Part shown: positions 49,476 to 58,537 of the stretch, piece by piece
Layout: every line of letters begins with the position of its first letter
How positions within the stretch are numbered: position 1 is the first letter of the stretch
DNA from: Geodermatophilus aquaeductus
GTDB lineage: Bacteria; Actinomycetota; Actinomycetes; Mycobacteriales; Geodermatophilaceae
Length of the DNA stretch: 64,000 bases
Assembly (NCBI RefSeq): GCF_900182545.1
Contig: NZ_FXTJ01000017.1
Span: forward strand, 16,584 to 80,583
Reading direction: 5' to 3'
Translations under genes and position numbers: made by a program
Notes under the pieces: model-generated
The model's input: the letters and a program-made list of their open reading frames with translations, nothing else
Told to the model about the DNA's origin: nothing
The model's database searches: none

Positions 49476-50425
49476 GGGGTGGTGGCCGGCACCGGCGGGA
49501 CCGGCTGGGTGTCCTCCCCGGTGCCGTACGCGCCGGAGGTGCCCTCGCGCTCGCTGCCCAGCGCCAGGACGGTGCTGATCTGCCCCGCCGGGCTGGTCAC
49601 GTTGTCGACGGTGGAGACGGCCGCGGCCACCTCGGGGTCGGCGCGGACGACGCCCACCAGGCCGGCCTCCCCCGCCGAGGCGCCGTCGCCGGCCACCACC
49701 GCGCCGGAGCCGGCCGCGTCGAGGGCGGTGGCCAGGTCGAGCAGGACGTCGTTGCGGTCCGCGGCGTCCTCGCCGTCGAGCGCGCCGTCGGTGAGCAGGA
49801 CGGCGAAGTCGGCGGGCGTGACCGACGCGGAGTCCTGGGACAGGACGTCGAGCGCCGACAGGCCGGCCAGCACGGTGGAGACCGCCGCGGTGTCAGGGGC
49901 CGGCGCGCCCTCGGTGGCCGGGACCATGAGGACCTGGGCGAGCAGCGCGCCGACGAGCTGGCCGGTGTCGTCGGTCTCGGGCAGCTCGACGCCGGCGGGG
50001 CGGCCGGGGCCGGTGACGTAGCTCTGCAGGCCCGGCTCGCTGGCCGGGTCGCTGTACTCCGGCGCCAGCGAGATCTGCCCGGCCACCGTGCCGCCGGACT
50101 CGGTCACCAGCGCGGTGACCTCCTCGACGGTGTCGGTGGTGACGTCCTCCGACGCCAGCACCAGCAGCACGCTGCGGCCGGTCAGGGCGCCGCGCACCAG
50201 GGCCGGGGCGACGGCGGACTCGAAGGACTGACTGGTGTCGACCTGCGCCTGCAGCGTCTGGGTGGTGTCCTCGAGCTCGCGCTTGTCGTCCTGCAGTGAG
50301 GTGACCTGCCCCTGCAGGTTGTCCAGCAGCGGTCCCGACAGCTGGGTCGCGCCGATCACCAGCCCCAGGGCGATCGCGAGGAACACCGCGATCAGGGAGA
50401 CCAGGTGGTAGCGGAAGTCGATCAC
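49472..50425 (-). CDS. steB: SteB/MctB-like envelope protein
   Basis: 317 residues from GTG 50425. It begins VIDFRYHLVSLIAVFLAIAL, with a single membrane span, followed by a coiled coil (QGQVTSLQDDKRELEDTTQT) and a mostly extracytoplasmic domain. It is the homologue of Rv1698 (called MctB, a putative copper-transport protein) and of corynebacterial SteB, a partner of SteA in cell division. Its start overlaps the steA stop (GTGA), which supports the SteB reading. Confidence 0.88.
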   Translation of the reverse strand: MIDFRYHLVSLIAVFLAIALGLVIGATQLSGPLLDNLQGQVTSLQDDKRELEDTTQTLQAQVDTSQSFESAVAPALVRGALTGRSVLLVLASEDVTTDTVEEVTALVTESGGTVAGQISLAPEYSDPASEPGLQSYVTGPGRPAGVELPETDDTGQLVGALLAQVLMVPATEGAPAPDTAAVSTVLAGLSALDVLSQDSASVTPADFAVLLTDGALDGEDAADRNDVLLDLATALDAAGSGAVVAGDGASAGEAGLVGVVRADPEVAAAVSTVDNVTSPAGQISTVLALGSEREGTSGAYGTGEDTQPVPPVPATTP

Positions 50426-51609
50426 GAGAAGAGGTTCTCCAACCAGAACACGAAGCTGTCCCACTGGTCGACCAGCAGGTCGAGGTAGATCCGCCCGGCG
50501 GTGGTGACGGCCACGGCGGCGACGATGGCGACCAGCGCGGCGAGCACGAGCACGACGAGCGCGCCGGTCGAGATGCGGCTGCGGTAGAGCCGGCTCACGC
50601 CCTTGGCGTCGACCAGTTTGCCGCCCAGCCGCAGGCGGGTGAGGAAGGTCGAGGCCATGCCGCCGCGGCCCTTGTCGAGGAACTCCACGAGCGTGGCGTG
50701 CGTGCCGACGGCGACGATGAGCTTGGCGCCCTTCTCGTCGGCCAGCAGCATCGCGATGTCCTCGCTGGTGGCCGCGGCCGGGAAGGTGATCGCCCGGACG
50801 CCGAGGTCCTGGACCCGCTTGAGCCCGGGCGCGCGGCCGTCGACGTAGGCGTGCACGACGACCTCGGCGCCGCTCTTCAGGACGTGGTCGCTGACCGAGT
50901 CCATGTCGCCGATGATCATGTCCGGCTGGTAGCCGGCCTCGATGAGCGCGTCCGCGCCGCCGTCGACGCCGATGAGCACCGGCCGGTAGTCGCGGATGTA
51001 GGACCGCAGCGCCTGCAGGTCCTCCTTGTAGTCGTACCCGCGGACGACGACGAGCACGTGCCGGCCCTCGATGGCCGTCTTCACGTCCGGGACGCCGACG
51101 CCGTCGAGCAGCAGCGCGCGCTCGCGCTTCATGTACTCCATCGTGTTGGTGGCGAAGGCCTCCAACTGCGTGGACAGCCCGGCCTTCGCCTCGGCCATCG
51201 CCGCGGCGATCGTCTCGGGGGTCTGCTCGGTGCCCTTGGCGACGGCGGTGCCGTCGGGGCCGTAGAGCGTGTCGCCCTCGACGCGGACCTGCGCGCCCTC
51301 CTTGAGGGCGGCGAACACGTCCTTGCCGACGCCGTCGACGAGGGGGATGCCGGCCGCGGTGAGGATCTCGGGGCCGAGGTTGGGATAGCGCCCGGAGATG
51401 CTGGGCGCGGCGTTGACGACGGCGCCGACCTTCGCAGCGACCAGCGAGTCCGCGCTCACGCGGTCGATGTCGACGTGGTCGATGACGGCGACGTCGCCGG
51501 GCCGCAGGCGCTTGGTGAGGTTCTTGGTGCGACGGTCCAGCCGGACGGTGCCGCTCACCCCGGGTGCCGCCTCCTGGGCCCGGCTCCGTCGCAGGGTGCC
51601 GATGCGCAT
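50422..51609 (-). CDS. steA: cytokinetic ring protein SteA-like
   Basis: 395 residues. RLRPGDVAVIDHVDIDRVSA, NAAPSISGRYPNLGPEILTA and DYRPVLIGVDGGADALIEAG, then PDMIIGDMDSVSDHVLKSGA, resemble a thiamine-pyrophosphokinase-like catalytic core with a GDMDS metal motif. One C-terminal span (GALVVLVLAALVAIVAAVAV) leads to a short tail. SteA and SteB act together in division-site peptidoglycan turnover in corynebacteria. It opens a long overlapping operon that ends with pyrG and the Nudix gene. Confidence 0.9.
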   Translation of the reverse strand: MRIGTLRRSRAQEAAPGVSGTVRLDRRTKNLTKRLRPGDVAVIDHVDIDRVSADSLVAAKVGAVVNAAPSISGRYPNLGPEILTAAGIPLVDGVGKDVFAALKEGAQVRVEGDTLYGPDGTAVAKGTEQTPETIAAAMAEAKAGLSTQLEAFATNTMEYMKRERALLLDGVGVPDVKTAIEGRHVLVVVRGYDYKEDLQALRSYIRDYRPVLIGVDGGADALIEAGYQPDMIIGDMDSVSDHVLKSGAEVVVHAYVDGRAPGLKRVQDLGVRAITFPAAATSEDIAMLLADEKGAKLIVAVGTHATLVEFLDKGRGGMASTFLTRLRLGGKLVDAKGVSRLYRSRISTGALVVLVLAALVAIVAAVAVTTAGRIYLDLLVDQWDSFVFWLENLFS

Positions 51610-51846
51610 TCGGTCATGCTCCCACGCAGGCTCCCGGGGGCCGCCGACCGACGCGCAACCGCAACGACCTGGTCACGCAGGGTGTCCGACACCACGGACG
51701 ACGCGACACGCCCGGCGCGTGCGCCCCACCGGCACCGCCGGACCTGCCAGGCGCGCTGTCTAGCGTTGGCCGATGTGACTCGTGGGGCTCCTGCTGCCAT
51801 CGTCCCGGCGACCCGTCCCGGGGCCGCGGACGAAGGCCCCGCGCCG

Positions 51847-52653
51847 ATGCCCGGGCCGGAGTCGGCGCCGGTGCCCGCGCCGCCGTCGATCCGCGCGGTG
51901 CCCGGGACGCCGGCCCCCTCCCCCGCGCCAGCGCCCTCCTCGCAGCCCTCCTCGCAGCCCTCCTCGCAGACCTCCTCGCAGCCCGCCGAGGGCCGCCGGT
52001 CGGGCCGCCGCCGGGACCGCCGCGGCTCCGGAGTCCGCGAGCGCCGCCGGCTGGAGACGCACGACCGGATCGTCGACGCCGCCGCCGAGCTGTTCGCCGA
52101 GCGCGGCTTCGACGCCGTCAGCGTGGTGGAGATCGCGCAGCGGGCCGGCGTGGTGGAGAAGACGGTGTTCAACCACTTCCCGGTCAAGGAGGGGCTGGTC
52201 CTCTCCGCCGACCCGCCGATGCGCGCGGCGCTGCTGCACGCCGTCGCCACCCGCCCGGCCGGCGAGTCGGTGGCCGCGGCGGCCGGGACGTTCGTCGTCC
52301 GGGCGATGACGATGCTCGGGTCGCCCGAGGCCGCCGAGGGCGTGGCCGCGATGGCGCGGGTGGTGCGCGGCTCGCGCACGCTGCAGGCCCGGGAGCGGGA
52401 GATCCTCGGCGAGATCACCGCCGCGCTGGCGGCGCAGATCCGCGAGGAGACCGGCGCCGACGACGGCGCGGTGGAGCCCGAGCTGACCGCGGCGGCGGTC
52501 ACCGCGCTCTACGGCCGGCTGCTCGAGCTCGCCCGCGACCGGGCGCTGGCCGGCGTCACCGGGCCCGCGCTCGCCGACGAGCTGCGCGCCGCCGGGCGGC
52601 GTGGCCTGTCGCTGCTGCAGTTCGGGCTGGCGGGGTACGCCAAGCGCCGCTGA
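51847..52653 (+). CDS. TetR-family transcriptional regulator with repeat-rich N-terminal tail
   Basis: 268 residues from ATG 51847; GTG 51775 is in frame further up. The first 70 residues are Pro/Ser/Gln-rich with tandem SSQP units, then a basic patch ([20 protein letters not shown]). The DNA-binding domain follows: THDRIVDAAAELFAERGFDA, VSVVEIAQRAGVVEKTVFNH. The C-terminal ligand domain is generic. The long tail is unusual for the family. It is divergent from steA. Confidence 0.85.
   Translation: MPGPESAPVPAPPSIRAVPGTPAPSPAPAPSSQPSSQPSSQTSSQPAEGRRSGRRRDRRGSGVRERRRLETHDRIVDAAAELFAERGFDAVSVVEIAQRAGVVEKTVFNHFPVKEGLVLSADPPMRAALLHAVATRPAGESVAAAAGTFVVRAMTMLGSPEAAEGVAAMARVVRGSRTLQAREREILGEITAALAAQIREETGADDGAVEPELTAAAVTALYGRLLELARDRALAGVTGPALADELRAAGRRGLSLLQFGLAGYAKRR
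51937..51990 (+). repeat. 12-base tandem repeat in the TetR-type gene
   Basis: TCCTCGCAGCCC and a near copy repeat about four times in frame and encode SSQP SSQP SSQT SSQP. Slippage could change the tail length without frameshift. Confidence 0.75.
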
Positions 52654-52711
52654 CCGGCGGGTCCCGCGCCGGTGCTCGACCTGGGCGGGCGCGTCTGCCA
52701 GGGTGCCCGCC

Positions 52712-53431
52712 GTGCGCCCCCGGCTCGTTCCCTCCCTGACCTGCGCCGCCGTCCTCCTCGCGACGGCGGGCTGCGGCCTCCTCGGGGAGCCCGGTGACAC
52801 CGCCGTGACGGACCGGCCGCCGGCCGCGGTCGCACCCACCCCGGCCGTGACCCCGGCCGCGCCTCCGCCCCCCGGGCCGGTCGAGGTCGCCCGCGCGACG
52901 CTGGACGACCGGTACGGCGGCACCGCCTACTCGGGGACGGTGTCGGTCACCCGCTCCCCCGCCACCGCCGGCCCGCCGCCGCTGCCGCCGCCGTTCGCGG
53001 AGGACTGCGCGCTGCCCGACGACGGCTCCGTGCGCACGGTCGACGTCGACGTCACCTTCGCCGACACCTCACGGGCGGGGATGGCCGGCCTGGCCGCGGA
53101 CGTCGCGCTCACCGCGGCCGGCGGCGGACCCCCGCGGGCGGGCGCGGCCGTCTTCGTCGAGTCCTCGGCGACCGGCGCCCGCTGGTGCCAGGACGGCACG
53201 ACCGCACCCACCACGGACCGCTTCGCGATGGGCTCCGGCGTCGGCAGCGTCACCACCGTCACCGTCCACGTGGTCCTCCGCGACGCCCTGCCCACCGGCG
53301 ACCTGGTGCTGCGGCTCACGGGCCTGGCCGACGAGGCCGGATCGAACGCCACGGGCCCGTGGGACGCGGTCACCGCGTCCGCCGGCGCGTGCGCCGACGA
53401 CCCGGCCGCCCTGTGCGTGCCGCTGGGCTGA
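52712..53431 (+). CDS. lipoprotein of unknown function
   Basis: 239 residues from GTG 52712, with AGGG about eight bases upstream. The signal peptide ends ATAGC, with lipidated Cys21. After a Pro/Ala-rich linker comes a beta-rich domain (TYSGTVSVTRS-like strand, VDVDVTFADTSRAGMAGLAA, VTTVTVHVVLRDALPTGDLV) with several Cys residues that could form disulfides. No family recognised. Confidence 0.75.
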   Translation: MRPRLVPSLTCAAVLLATAGCGLLGEPGDTAVTDRPPAAVAPTPAVTPAAPPPPGPVEVARATLDDRYGGTAYSGTVSVTRSPATAGPPPLPPPFAEDCALPDDGSVRTVDVDVTFADTSRAGMAGLAADVALTAAGGGPPRAGAAVFVESSATGARWCQDGTTAPTTDRFAMGSGVGSVTTVTVHVVLRDALPTGDLVLRLTGLADEAGSNATGPWDAVTASAGACADDPAALCVPLG

Positions 53432-53433
53432 GC

Positions 53434-54150
53434 TCAGGCGGGCAGCTGCAGCGCCCGCAGCAGCTGGTCGGCGCGGTCGCCGGGGATGTCCGGGTCCCGC
53501 GTGAACAGCGCGACGGCGACCATGTACTCGTCGTCGCCGGCCCAGCCGCGGCCCTCGGCGACGATCCTGTCGATCTGCGCGCGGACCTTCGGCTCGCTGC
53601 TGTAGGGGCCGTAGTCCAGGCCCATGGCGAGGAAGTTGACCACCCGGTAGCCGAGGTCGGCGGCGGTGGTGACGGTGGTGACCGGGTCGGCGTAGCTGGC
53701 GACCGCGGTGACGACGTGCTCGTAGCCGGCCTTGAGCAGCTGCAGCGTGAGGTCGTTGCCGCGCTCGCCGCCCCACAGCTCGGGCATGAGGATGTCGCGG
53801 TCGGGCGCGGGGATGTAGGGCGGGTTGGACAGGGCGGTGGTCACCGGCTCGCCACCGGCGGCGTCGGCCTGGTCGAAGAAGTCGCCGAGCTCGACGGTGT
53901 AGCGGTCGGCGACCCCGCGCGCGGCGATGTTGGCCCGCGCCGCCTCCACCGAGTCGGCGCTGATGTCGTAGCTGCGGATGCGCAGCCCCGGCAGGCCGGC
54001 GACGACGTCGGCGATCGCGGAGGCGTCGCCGGTCCCCAGCTCGACGACGGGGGCGTCCTCCCAGCCCAGTTGCTCGCGGTACTGCTGGAGCAGCATGCAG
54101 ACGGAGAAGCCGTAGTGCGCCGACTCGTCGGCGGAGCTGAAGCAGCTCAC
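53434..54150 (-). CDS. SAM-dependent methyltransferase, HemK-like fold
   Basis: 238 residues from GTG 54150, with a GGGGGGA upstream. VVELGTGDASAIADVVAGLP is the SAM-binding motif I, IRSYDISADSVEAARANIAA motif II, and TTALSNPPYIPAPDRDILMP holds the NPPY motif of amino-group (glutamine, adenine) methyltransferases. The substrate is unknown. It converges on the lipoprotein gene. Confidence 0.85.
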   Translation of the reverse strand: MSCFSSADESAHYGFSVCMLLQQYREQLGWEDAPVVELGTGDASAIADVVAGLPGLRIRSYDISADSVEAARANIAARGVADRYTVELGDFFDQADAAGGEPVTTALSNPPYIPAPDRDILMPELWGGERGNDLTLQLLKAGYEHVVTAVASYADPVTTVTTAADLGYRVVNFLAMGLDYGPYSSEPKVRAQIDRIVAEGRGWAGDDEYMVAVALFTRDPDIPGDRADQLLRALQLPA

Positions 54151-54308
54151 CGGGTCCCCCCGGCGGTGCGGGCGGCAGGAGCCGGGACGAGCGGGGTTCG
54201 GGCGGGGGCATCGTCGCGCACGGGATCGACCTACCCCCGTCACACGATCGACACTCCTGCGTACCGCCACCCGGTCGTGTGCCATCCGACGGCGCCAGGC
54301 CCGTCGGC

Positions 54309-56192
54309 TCACCCCTCCCGGGCGGCGGCCGCGACGGCCAGCAGCTCGCGCGCGTGCGCCTGCCCGGTGTCGCTGTCGGACAGGCCGGAGAGCATGCGGG
54401 CGAGCTCACGCACGCGGTCCTCGCCGTCGACGGCGCGGATGTCGGTGGCGGTCACACCGGCCGCGGTGTCCGGTGACTTGTCCACCACGAGGTGGGTGTC
54501 GGCGAACGCGGCCACCTGCGCGAGGTGGGTGACGACGACGACCTGGTGCTCGCGCGCCAGCCGCGCCAGCCGCCGGCCGATCTCCCCCGCGGCCTGACCG
54601 CCCACGCCGGCGTCGACCTCGTCGAAGACCATGACCGGCACCGGGTCGGCACCGGCGAAGACCACCTCGATCGCCAGCATCACCCGCGACAGCTCACCGC
54701 CGGACGCGCCGCGGTGCACCGGCCGCGGCGGCGCGCCGGGGTGCGCGGCCATGAGCAGCGCGACCTCGTCGATGCCCTCGGGGCCGGGCTGGTCGGGGTG
54801 GCTCTCCACGGAGAAGGACACCCGCGCGCTCTTCATCGCCAGGCCGGCGAGCTCCGCGCCGACCTCGGCGGCGAAGCCGTCGGCGGCGGCCCGGCGGCCG
54901 GCGGAGATCCGGGCGGCGAGGTCGTCGACCTCGGCGCGGGCGGTGTCGCGGGCCGCCGCCAGCGCCTCGAGCGCCTCGTCGGAGACGTCGAGCGCCGACA
55001 GCTTGCCGCGCGCGTCGTCGGCCCACGCCAGCACGCCGGCCAGCCCCTCGCCCGGGTCGGCGTACTTGCGGACCAGCGCGGTGATCGCCGCGCGCCGGTC
55101 GAGCACCTCCGCGAGGCGTCCCGGGTCGGCGTCGAGGTCGGCGACGTAGCCGGCCAGCTGCACGCTGACGTCGGACACCACGGCGACGGCGTCGGCGAGG
55201 TCGCGGGCCAGCAGCACCAGCGCGGGGTCGTCGGTGCCGGCCAGCGCCCGCTCGGCGGTGGCCAGGGCGGCGGTGGCGTCCTGCGGCAGGCCCTCGGCGC
55301 CGAGGTCGCCGGTCACGTCGCCGACCAGCGCCATCCGCGCCTCGTCGACGGCGGCCCGCAGCGCGTCGGCGTCGCCGAGCCGCTTGGCCTGGGCGTCGAG
55401 CGCCTCGTCCTCGCCGGGCTCGGGCGCCAGCTGCTCGATCTCCTCCAGGCCGTGCCGCAGCACCTCGGCGGCCTGGGCGAGCTCGCGGGCCTGGCCGCGG
55501 CGGCGGTCGAGGTCGGCGGCGAGCTCGCGCCAGCGGGCGTACGCGGCGCGGTAGGTCTCCAGCAGCTGCAGGTGCGCGGCGCCGGCGTAGCGGTCGAGGG
55601 CGTTGCGCTGCTCGGCCGGGCGGGACAGCCGCAGCTGGTCGCTCTGCCCGTGCACGGCCAGCAGCCCCTCGGCCAGCTCCGCGACCACGCCGACCGGCAC
55701 GCTGCGCCCGCCCAGGTGCGCCCGTGAGCGGCCCTCGGCGCTGACCGTGCGGGCCAGGATCAGGCTGCCGTCGTCGTCGGGCTCGGCGCCGGCGTCGGCC
55801 GCCCGCGCCCACACCGGGGACTCCGGCGGCAGCTCCAGGCGCCCCTCGACGCCGGCCCGGCCGGTCGCGCGCACCCGGCCGGGGTCGGCGCGGCCGCCGA
55901 ACAGCAGCGTCAGGCCGGTGACGACCATCGTCTTGCCGGCGCCGGTCTCGCCGGTGACCACGGTGAGGCCGCGACCCAGCTCGAGGGTGACGTCGTCGAT
56001 GGCGCCGAAACCGCGGATGCGCAGCTCGGTCAGCCGGCCCCGCCCGTGCGCGGCGCCGTCGCGGGACGCCGGAGCCCGGCCGCCGTCGGGCTGCTGCTCG
56101 GTCGTGGCCGCGCCGTCGGCCGGCGGGGTGTCGACCGCCGGAGCGGACCGGGCCCGGCCGGCGCGCTCACGCGTCGGGGTCCGCGGTGCCAC
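54309..56192 (-). CDS. recN: DNA repair protein RecN
   Basis: 627 residues. It starts at GTG 56192 with GGAGG six bases upstream, inside the end of nadK (26-base overlap). About 50 disordered residues precede the SMC-like ATPase: LTELRIRGFGAIDDVTLELG, VVTGETGAGKTMVVTGLTLL (Walker A), VHGQSDQLRLSRPAEQRNAL, a central coiled coil, then GASGGELSRVMLAIEVVFAG (signature) and VMVFDEVDAGVGGQAAGEIG (Walker B). It acts in double-strand break repair. Confidence 0.96.
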   Translation of the reverse strand: MAPRTPTRERAGRARSAPAVDTPPADGAATTEQQPDGGRAPASRDGAAHGRGRLTELRIRGFGAIDDVTLELGRGLTVVTGETGAGKTMVVTGLTLLFGGRADPGRVRATGRAGVEGRLELPPESPVWARAADAGAEPDDDGSLILARTVSAEGRSRAHLGGRSVPVGVVAELAEGLLAVHGQSDQLRLSRPAEQRNALDRYAGAAHLQLLETYRAAYARWRELAADLDRRRGQARELAQAAEVLRHGLEEIEQLAPEPGEDEALDAQAKRLGDADALRAAVDEARMALVGDVTGDLGAEGLPQDATAALATAERALAGTDDPALVLLARDLADAVAVVSDVSVQLAGYVADLDADPGRLAEVLDRRAAITALVRKYADPGEGLAGVLAWADDARGKLSALDVSDEALEALAAARDTARAEVDDLAARISAGRRAAADGFAAEVGAELAGLAMKSARVSFSVESHPDQPGPEGIDEVALLMAAHPGAPPRPVHRGASGGELSRVMLAIEVVFAGADPVPVMVFDEVDAGVGGQAAGEIGRRLARLAREHQVVVVTHLAQVAAFADTHLVVDKSPDTAAGVTATDIRAVDGEDRVRELARMLSGLSDSDTGQAHARELLAVAAAAREG

Positions 56193-57216
56193 CGCGCACC
56201 TCCTCCCCTGCCGCGCCGTTGCCCTCGGCGAGGGACACGACGTCGCGGGCCAGGACGTTGCGCGAGGGCCGCAGCTCGTGGCCGGGGTCGTGTCGGCGGG
56301 CGTCGCGGAAGCCGCGCACCGGCAGCCCGAACTTGGCGACCAGCCGGTCGCCGAAGGTCGCCGGGTGCACGCGGGCGATGCGCACCGGGCGGGCGGCCCG
56401 CCGGACGTCAACCCGGCCGCCGTCGGGGACGTCGAGGGCGCGCCGGCCGTCGGCCGAGACGCGGGCGCGGTTGCCGTCGGGCGGGATGGCCACCGACAGC
56501 ACGGCGTCCGGTGAGGTGACCAGCGGGCGGGAGAACAGCGCGTGCGCGTTGGTGGGGACCAGCAGCAGCGCCTCGACGTCGGGCCACACCACCGGGCCGC
56601 CGGCGGAGAAGGCGTAGGCGGTCGAGCCGGTCGGGGTGGCGAACAGGACGCCGTCGCAGCCGAAGCTGGTCAGCGGCCGGCCGTCGATGGAGATGACGAC
56701 GTCGAGCACCCGCGAGCGCTGCGCCTTCTCCACCGACACCTCGTTGAGCGCCCAGGTGCCGCCGACGACGTTGCCCGCGGAGTCGAGCACGTCGACCTCG
56801 ATGGCCAGCCGCTTCTCCACCGCGTACGCGCACTGCTCGATGGCCGTCAGCGTCTCCTCGACGGCCTCGGGCTCGGTCTCGGCGAGGAAGCCGACCCGGC
56901 CGAGGTTGACGCCCATGAGCGCGGCAGCGCTGTAGCGGGCCAGCTCGGCGGCGCGCAGGAACGTGCCGTCGCCGCCGAAGACCATGACGATCTCGGCGCC
57001 GCGCGCGGCCTCGGCGTCGGCGGGAACCACCTCGGCGCCGTCGATGCCGAGCGCGTCGGCCTCGTCGTCGAGGACGCGCACGGTGATGCCGGCGCGCGCC
57101 AGCCGCGCGGCGGAGCTGCGGGCCAGCTCGGTGATGTCGTGCCGCCCCGTGTGGACGGCCAGCAGCACGTGCCGACCGCCCCCGGGACGCCAACCGCCCT
57201 GGCCGGCCTCGCTCAT
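56167..57216 (-). CDS. nadK: NAD kinase
   Basis: 349 residues from ATG 57216, with GAGGAGG upstream. IVMVFGGDGTFLRAAELARY carries the GGDGT motif. MGVNLGRVGFLAETEPEAVE, WALNEVSVEKAQ and DGVLFATPTGSTAYAFSAGG complete the active site. It makes NADP from NAD. The C-terminal 50 residues form an extension beyond the usual fold. Confidence 0.96.
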   Translation of the reverse strand: MSEAGQGGWRPGGGRHVLLAVHTGRHDITELARSSAARLARAGITVRVLDDEADALGIDGAEVVPADAEAARGAEIVMVFGGDGTFLRAAELARYSAAALMGVNLGRVGFLAETEPEAVEETLTAIEQCAYAVEKRLAIEVDVLDSAGNVVGGTWALNEVSVEKAQRSRVLDVVISIDGRPLTSFGCDGVLFATPTGSTAYAFSAGGPVVWPDVEALLLVPTNAHALFSRPLVTSPDAVLSVAIPPDGNRARVSADGRRALDVPDGGRVDVRRAARPVRIARVHPATFGDRLVAKFGLPVRGFRDARRHDPGHELRPSRNVLARDVVSLAEGNGAAGEEVRGGTADPDA

Positions 57217-57319
57217 CGGTCCTCCTCGCTCTGCCCTGCGCTGGTCGTGCTCGTGGTCGCGCTCCTCGTGTGCGGTCCGTCCCCAGCGTCCCCCGGCGCG
57301 GGCGTCCGTGCCCACCCGC

Positions 57320-58117
57320 TCACTGCGGTCCCTCCTCGACGGCCCGGCGCACGTCGGCCTCGTCGGGGCGTCCGGCGTCGCGGCGCAACCACAGGAAGAA
57401 CTCGACGTTGCCCGCCGGGCCCGGCAGGGGGCTGGCGACGACCCCGGCGGTGCCCCAGCCGAGGTCGGCCGCCGCCGTGGCCACCTCGAGGACGGCGGCC
57501 GCGCGGGCCGCGGGGTCGCGGACGACGCCGCCGGACCCCAGCCGCTCGCGGCCGACCTCGAACTGCGGCTTCACCATCGGCAGCAGGTCGGCCTCCGCGG
57601 TGGCGCAGGCGGTCAGCGCCGGCAGCACCAGCCGCAGCGAGATGAACGACAGGTCGGCGACCACGAGGTCGGCCGGGCCCTCGATCTGCTCCGGGGTCAG
57701 CGTGCGGACGTTCGTGCGCTCCAGCACCCGGACGCGCTCGGCGGTGCGCAGCGACCAGGCCAGCTCGCCGTAGCCGACGTCGACGGCGACCACCTCGCGC
57801 GCACCGCGGGTGAGCAGCACCTCGGTGAAGCCCCCGGTCGAGGCGCCGGCGTCCAGGGCGCGGCGCCCGTCGACGGGGACGGCGAAGGCCTCGAGGGCGC
57901 CGAGCAGCTTGTGCGCGCCGCGGGACACCCAGCGGTGCTCGTCGGGGTCGGTGCGCACCACGACCGGCGTGCCGGCCTCGACACCGGTGGCCGGCTTGGT
58001 GGCGGCCCGCCCGGCGACGGCCACCCGTCCCTCGCTGATCAGCTCGACGGCGTGCTCCCGGGAGCGGGCCAGGCCCCGGCGGACCAGCTCGGCGTCGAGT
58101 CGGCTGCGGCGGGCCAT
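57320..58117 (-). CDS. tlyA: TlyA-family rRNA 2'-O-methyltransferase (hemolysin A)
   Basis: 265 residues. An S4 domain (RLDAELVRRGLARSREHAVE) precedes an FtsJ-type methyltransferase: RWVSRGAHKLLGALEAFAVP, ALDAGASTGGFTEVLLTRGA (SAM site), ADLVVADLSFISLRLVLPAL, LLPMVKPQFEVGRERLGSGG. In mycobacteria TlyA methylates 16S and 23S rRNA and sets capreomycin sensitivity. Its ATG overlaps the stop of the small gene before it. Confidence 0.95.
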   Translation of the reverse strand: MARRSRLDAELVRRGLARSREHAVELISEGRVAVAGRAATKPATGVEAGTPVVVRTDPDEHRWVSRGAHKLLGALEAFAVPVDGRRALDAGASTGGFTEVLLTRGAREVVAVDVGYGELAWSLRTAERVRVLERTNVRTLTPEQIEGPADLVVADLSFISLRLVLPALTACATAEADLLPMVKPQFEVGRERLGSGGVVRDPAARAAAVLEVATAAADLGWGTAGVVASPLPGPAGNVEFFLWLRRDAGRPDEADVRRAVEEGPQ

Positions 58118-58365
58118 CAGAGCTGGTCGATCGTGCCGAGCTCGCGCGTGAGGCGGTCGTGCTCGGCCTCGAAGACGGCGACGTGCTCGCTGACCGGCCG
58201 CTGGACGAGGTCGGCGAACCGCGACCCGGCGTCGTCGTCAGCGGTGTGGCCGCCGGCGGCTCGGTCGACGGCGTCCGCGGGCCGTGCCGGCACCGCGGCC
58301 GGCACGCTGCCGGGGCCCGGCCGCGGCGGGCCCGGGACCGGGTGCGGCCGGCTCGGCTCGGTCAT
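58117..58365 (-). CDS. small helical protein upstream of tlyA
   Basis: 82 residues from ATG 58365. The first 45 are Pro-rich and disordered. The last 35 form an amphipathic helix (PVSEHVAVFEAEHDRLTREL, then GTIDQL). Its stop overlaps the tlyA start (TGATG arrangement). The position matches Rv1693, a short protein before tlyA in M. tuberculosis. Function unknown. Confidence 0.7.
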   Translation of the reverse strand: MTEPSRPHPVPGPPRPGPGSVPAAVPARPADAVDRAAGGHTADDDAGSRFADLVQRPVSEHVAVFEAEHDRLTRELGTIDQL

Positions 58366-58537
58366 GGCGCTGGCCTCTCGGACGGGTGCGGAAGGGGGCC
58401 GCCGGACGGCGGGCTGGGGGCGGCGGACTGCTGCGCCCCCGGCTGGCGAGGGTACCGGCCAGGGACGACGGCGAGGGCCGCGCCGACGGGTCCGCGAGGG
58501 CCCCGCCGGGCACGTGCCCTGCTCGTTCCCGGCGTCC

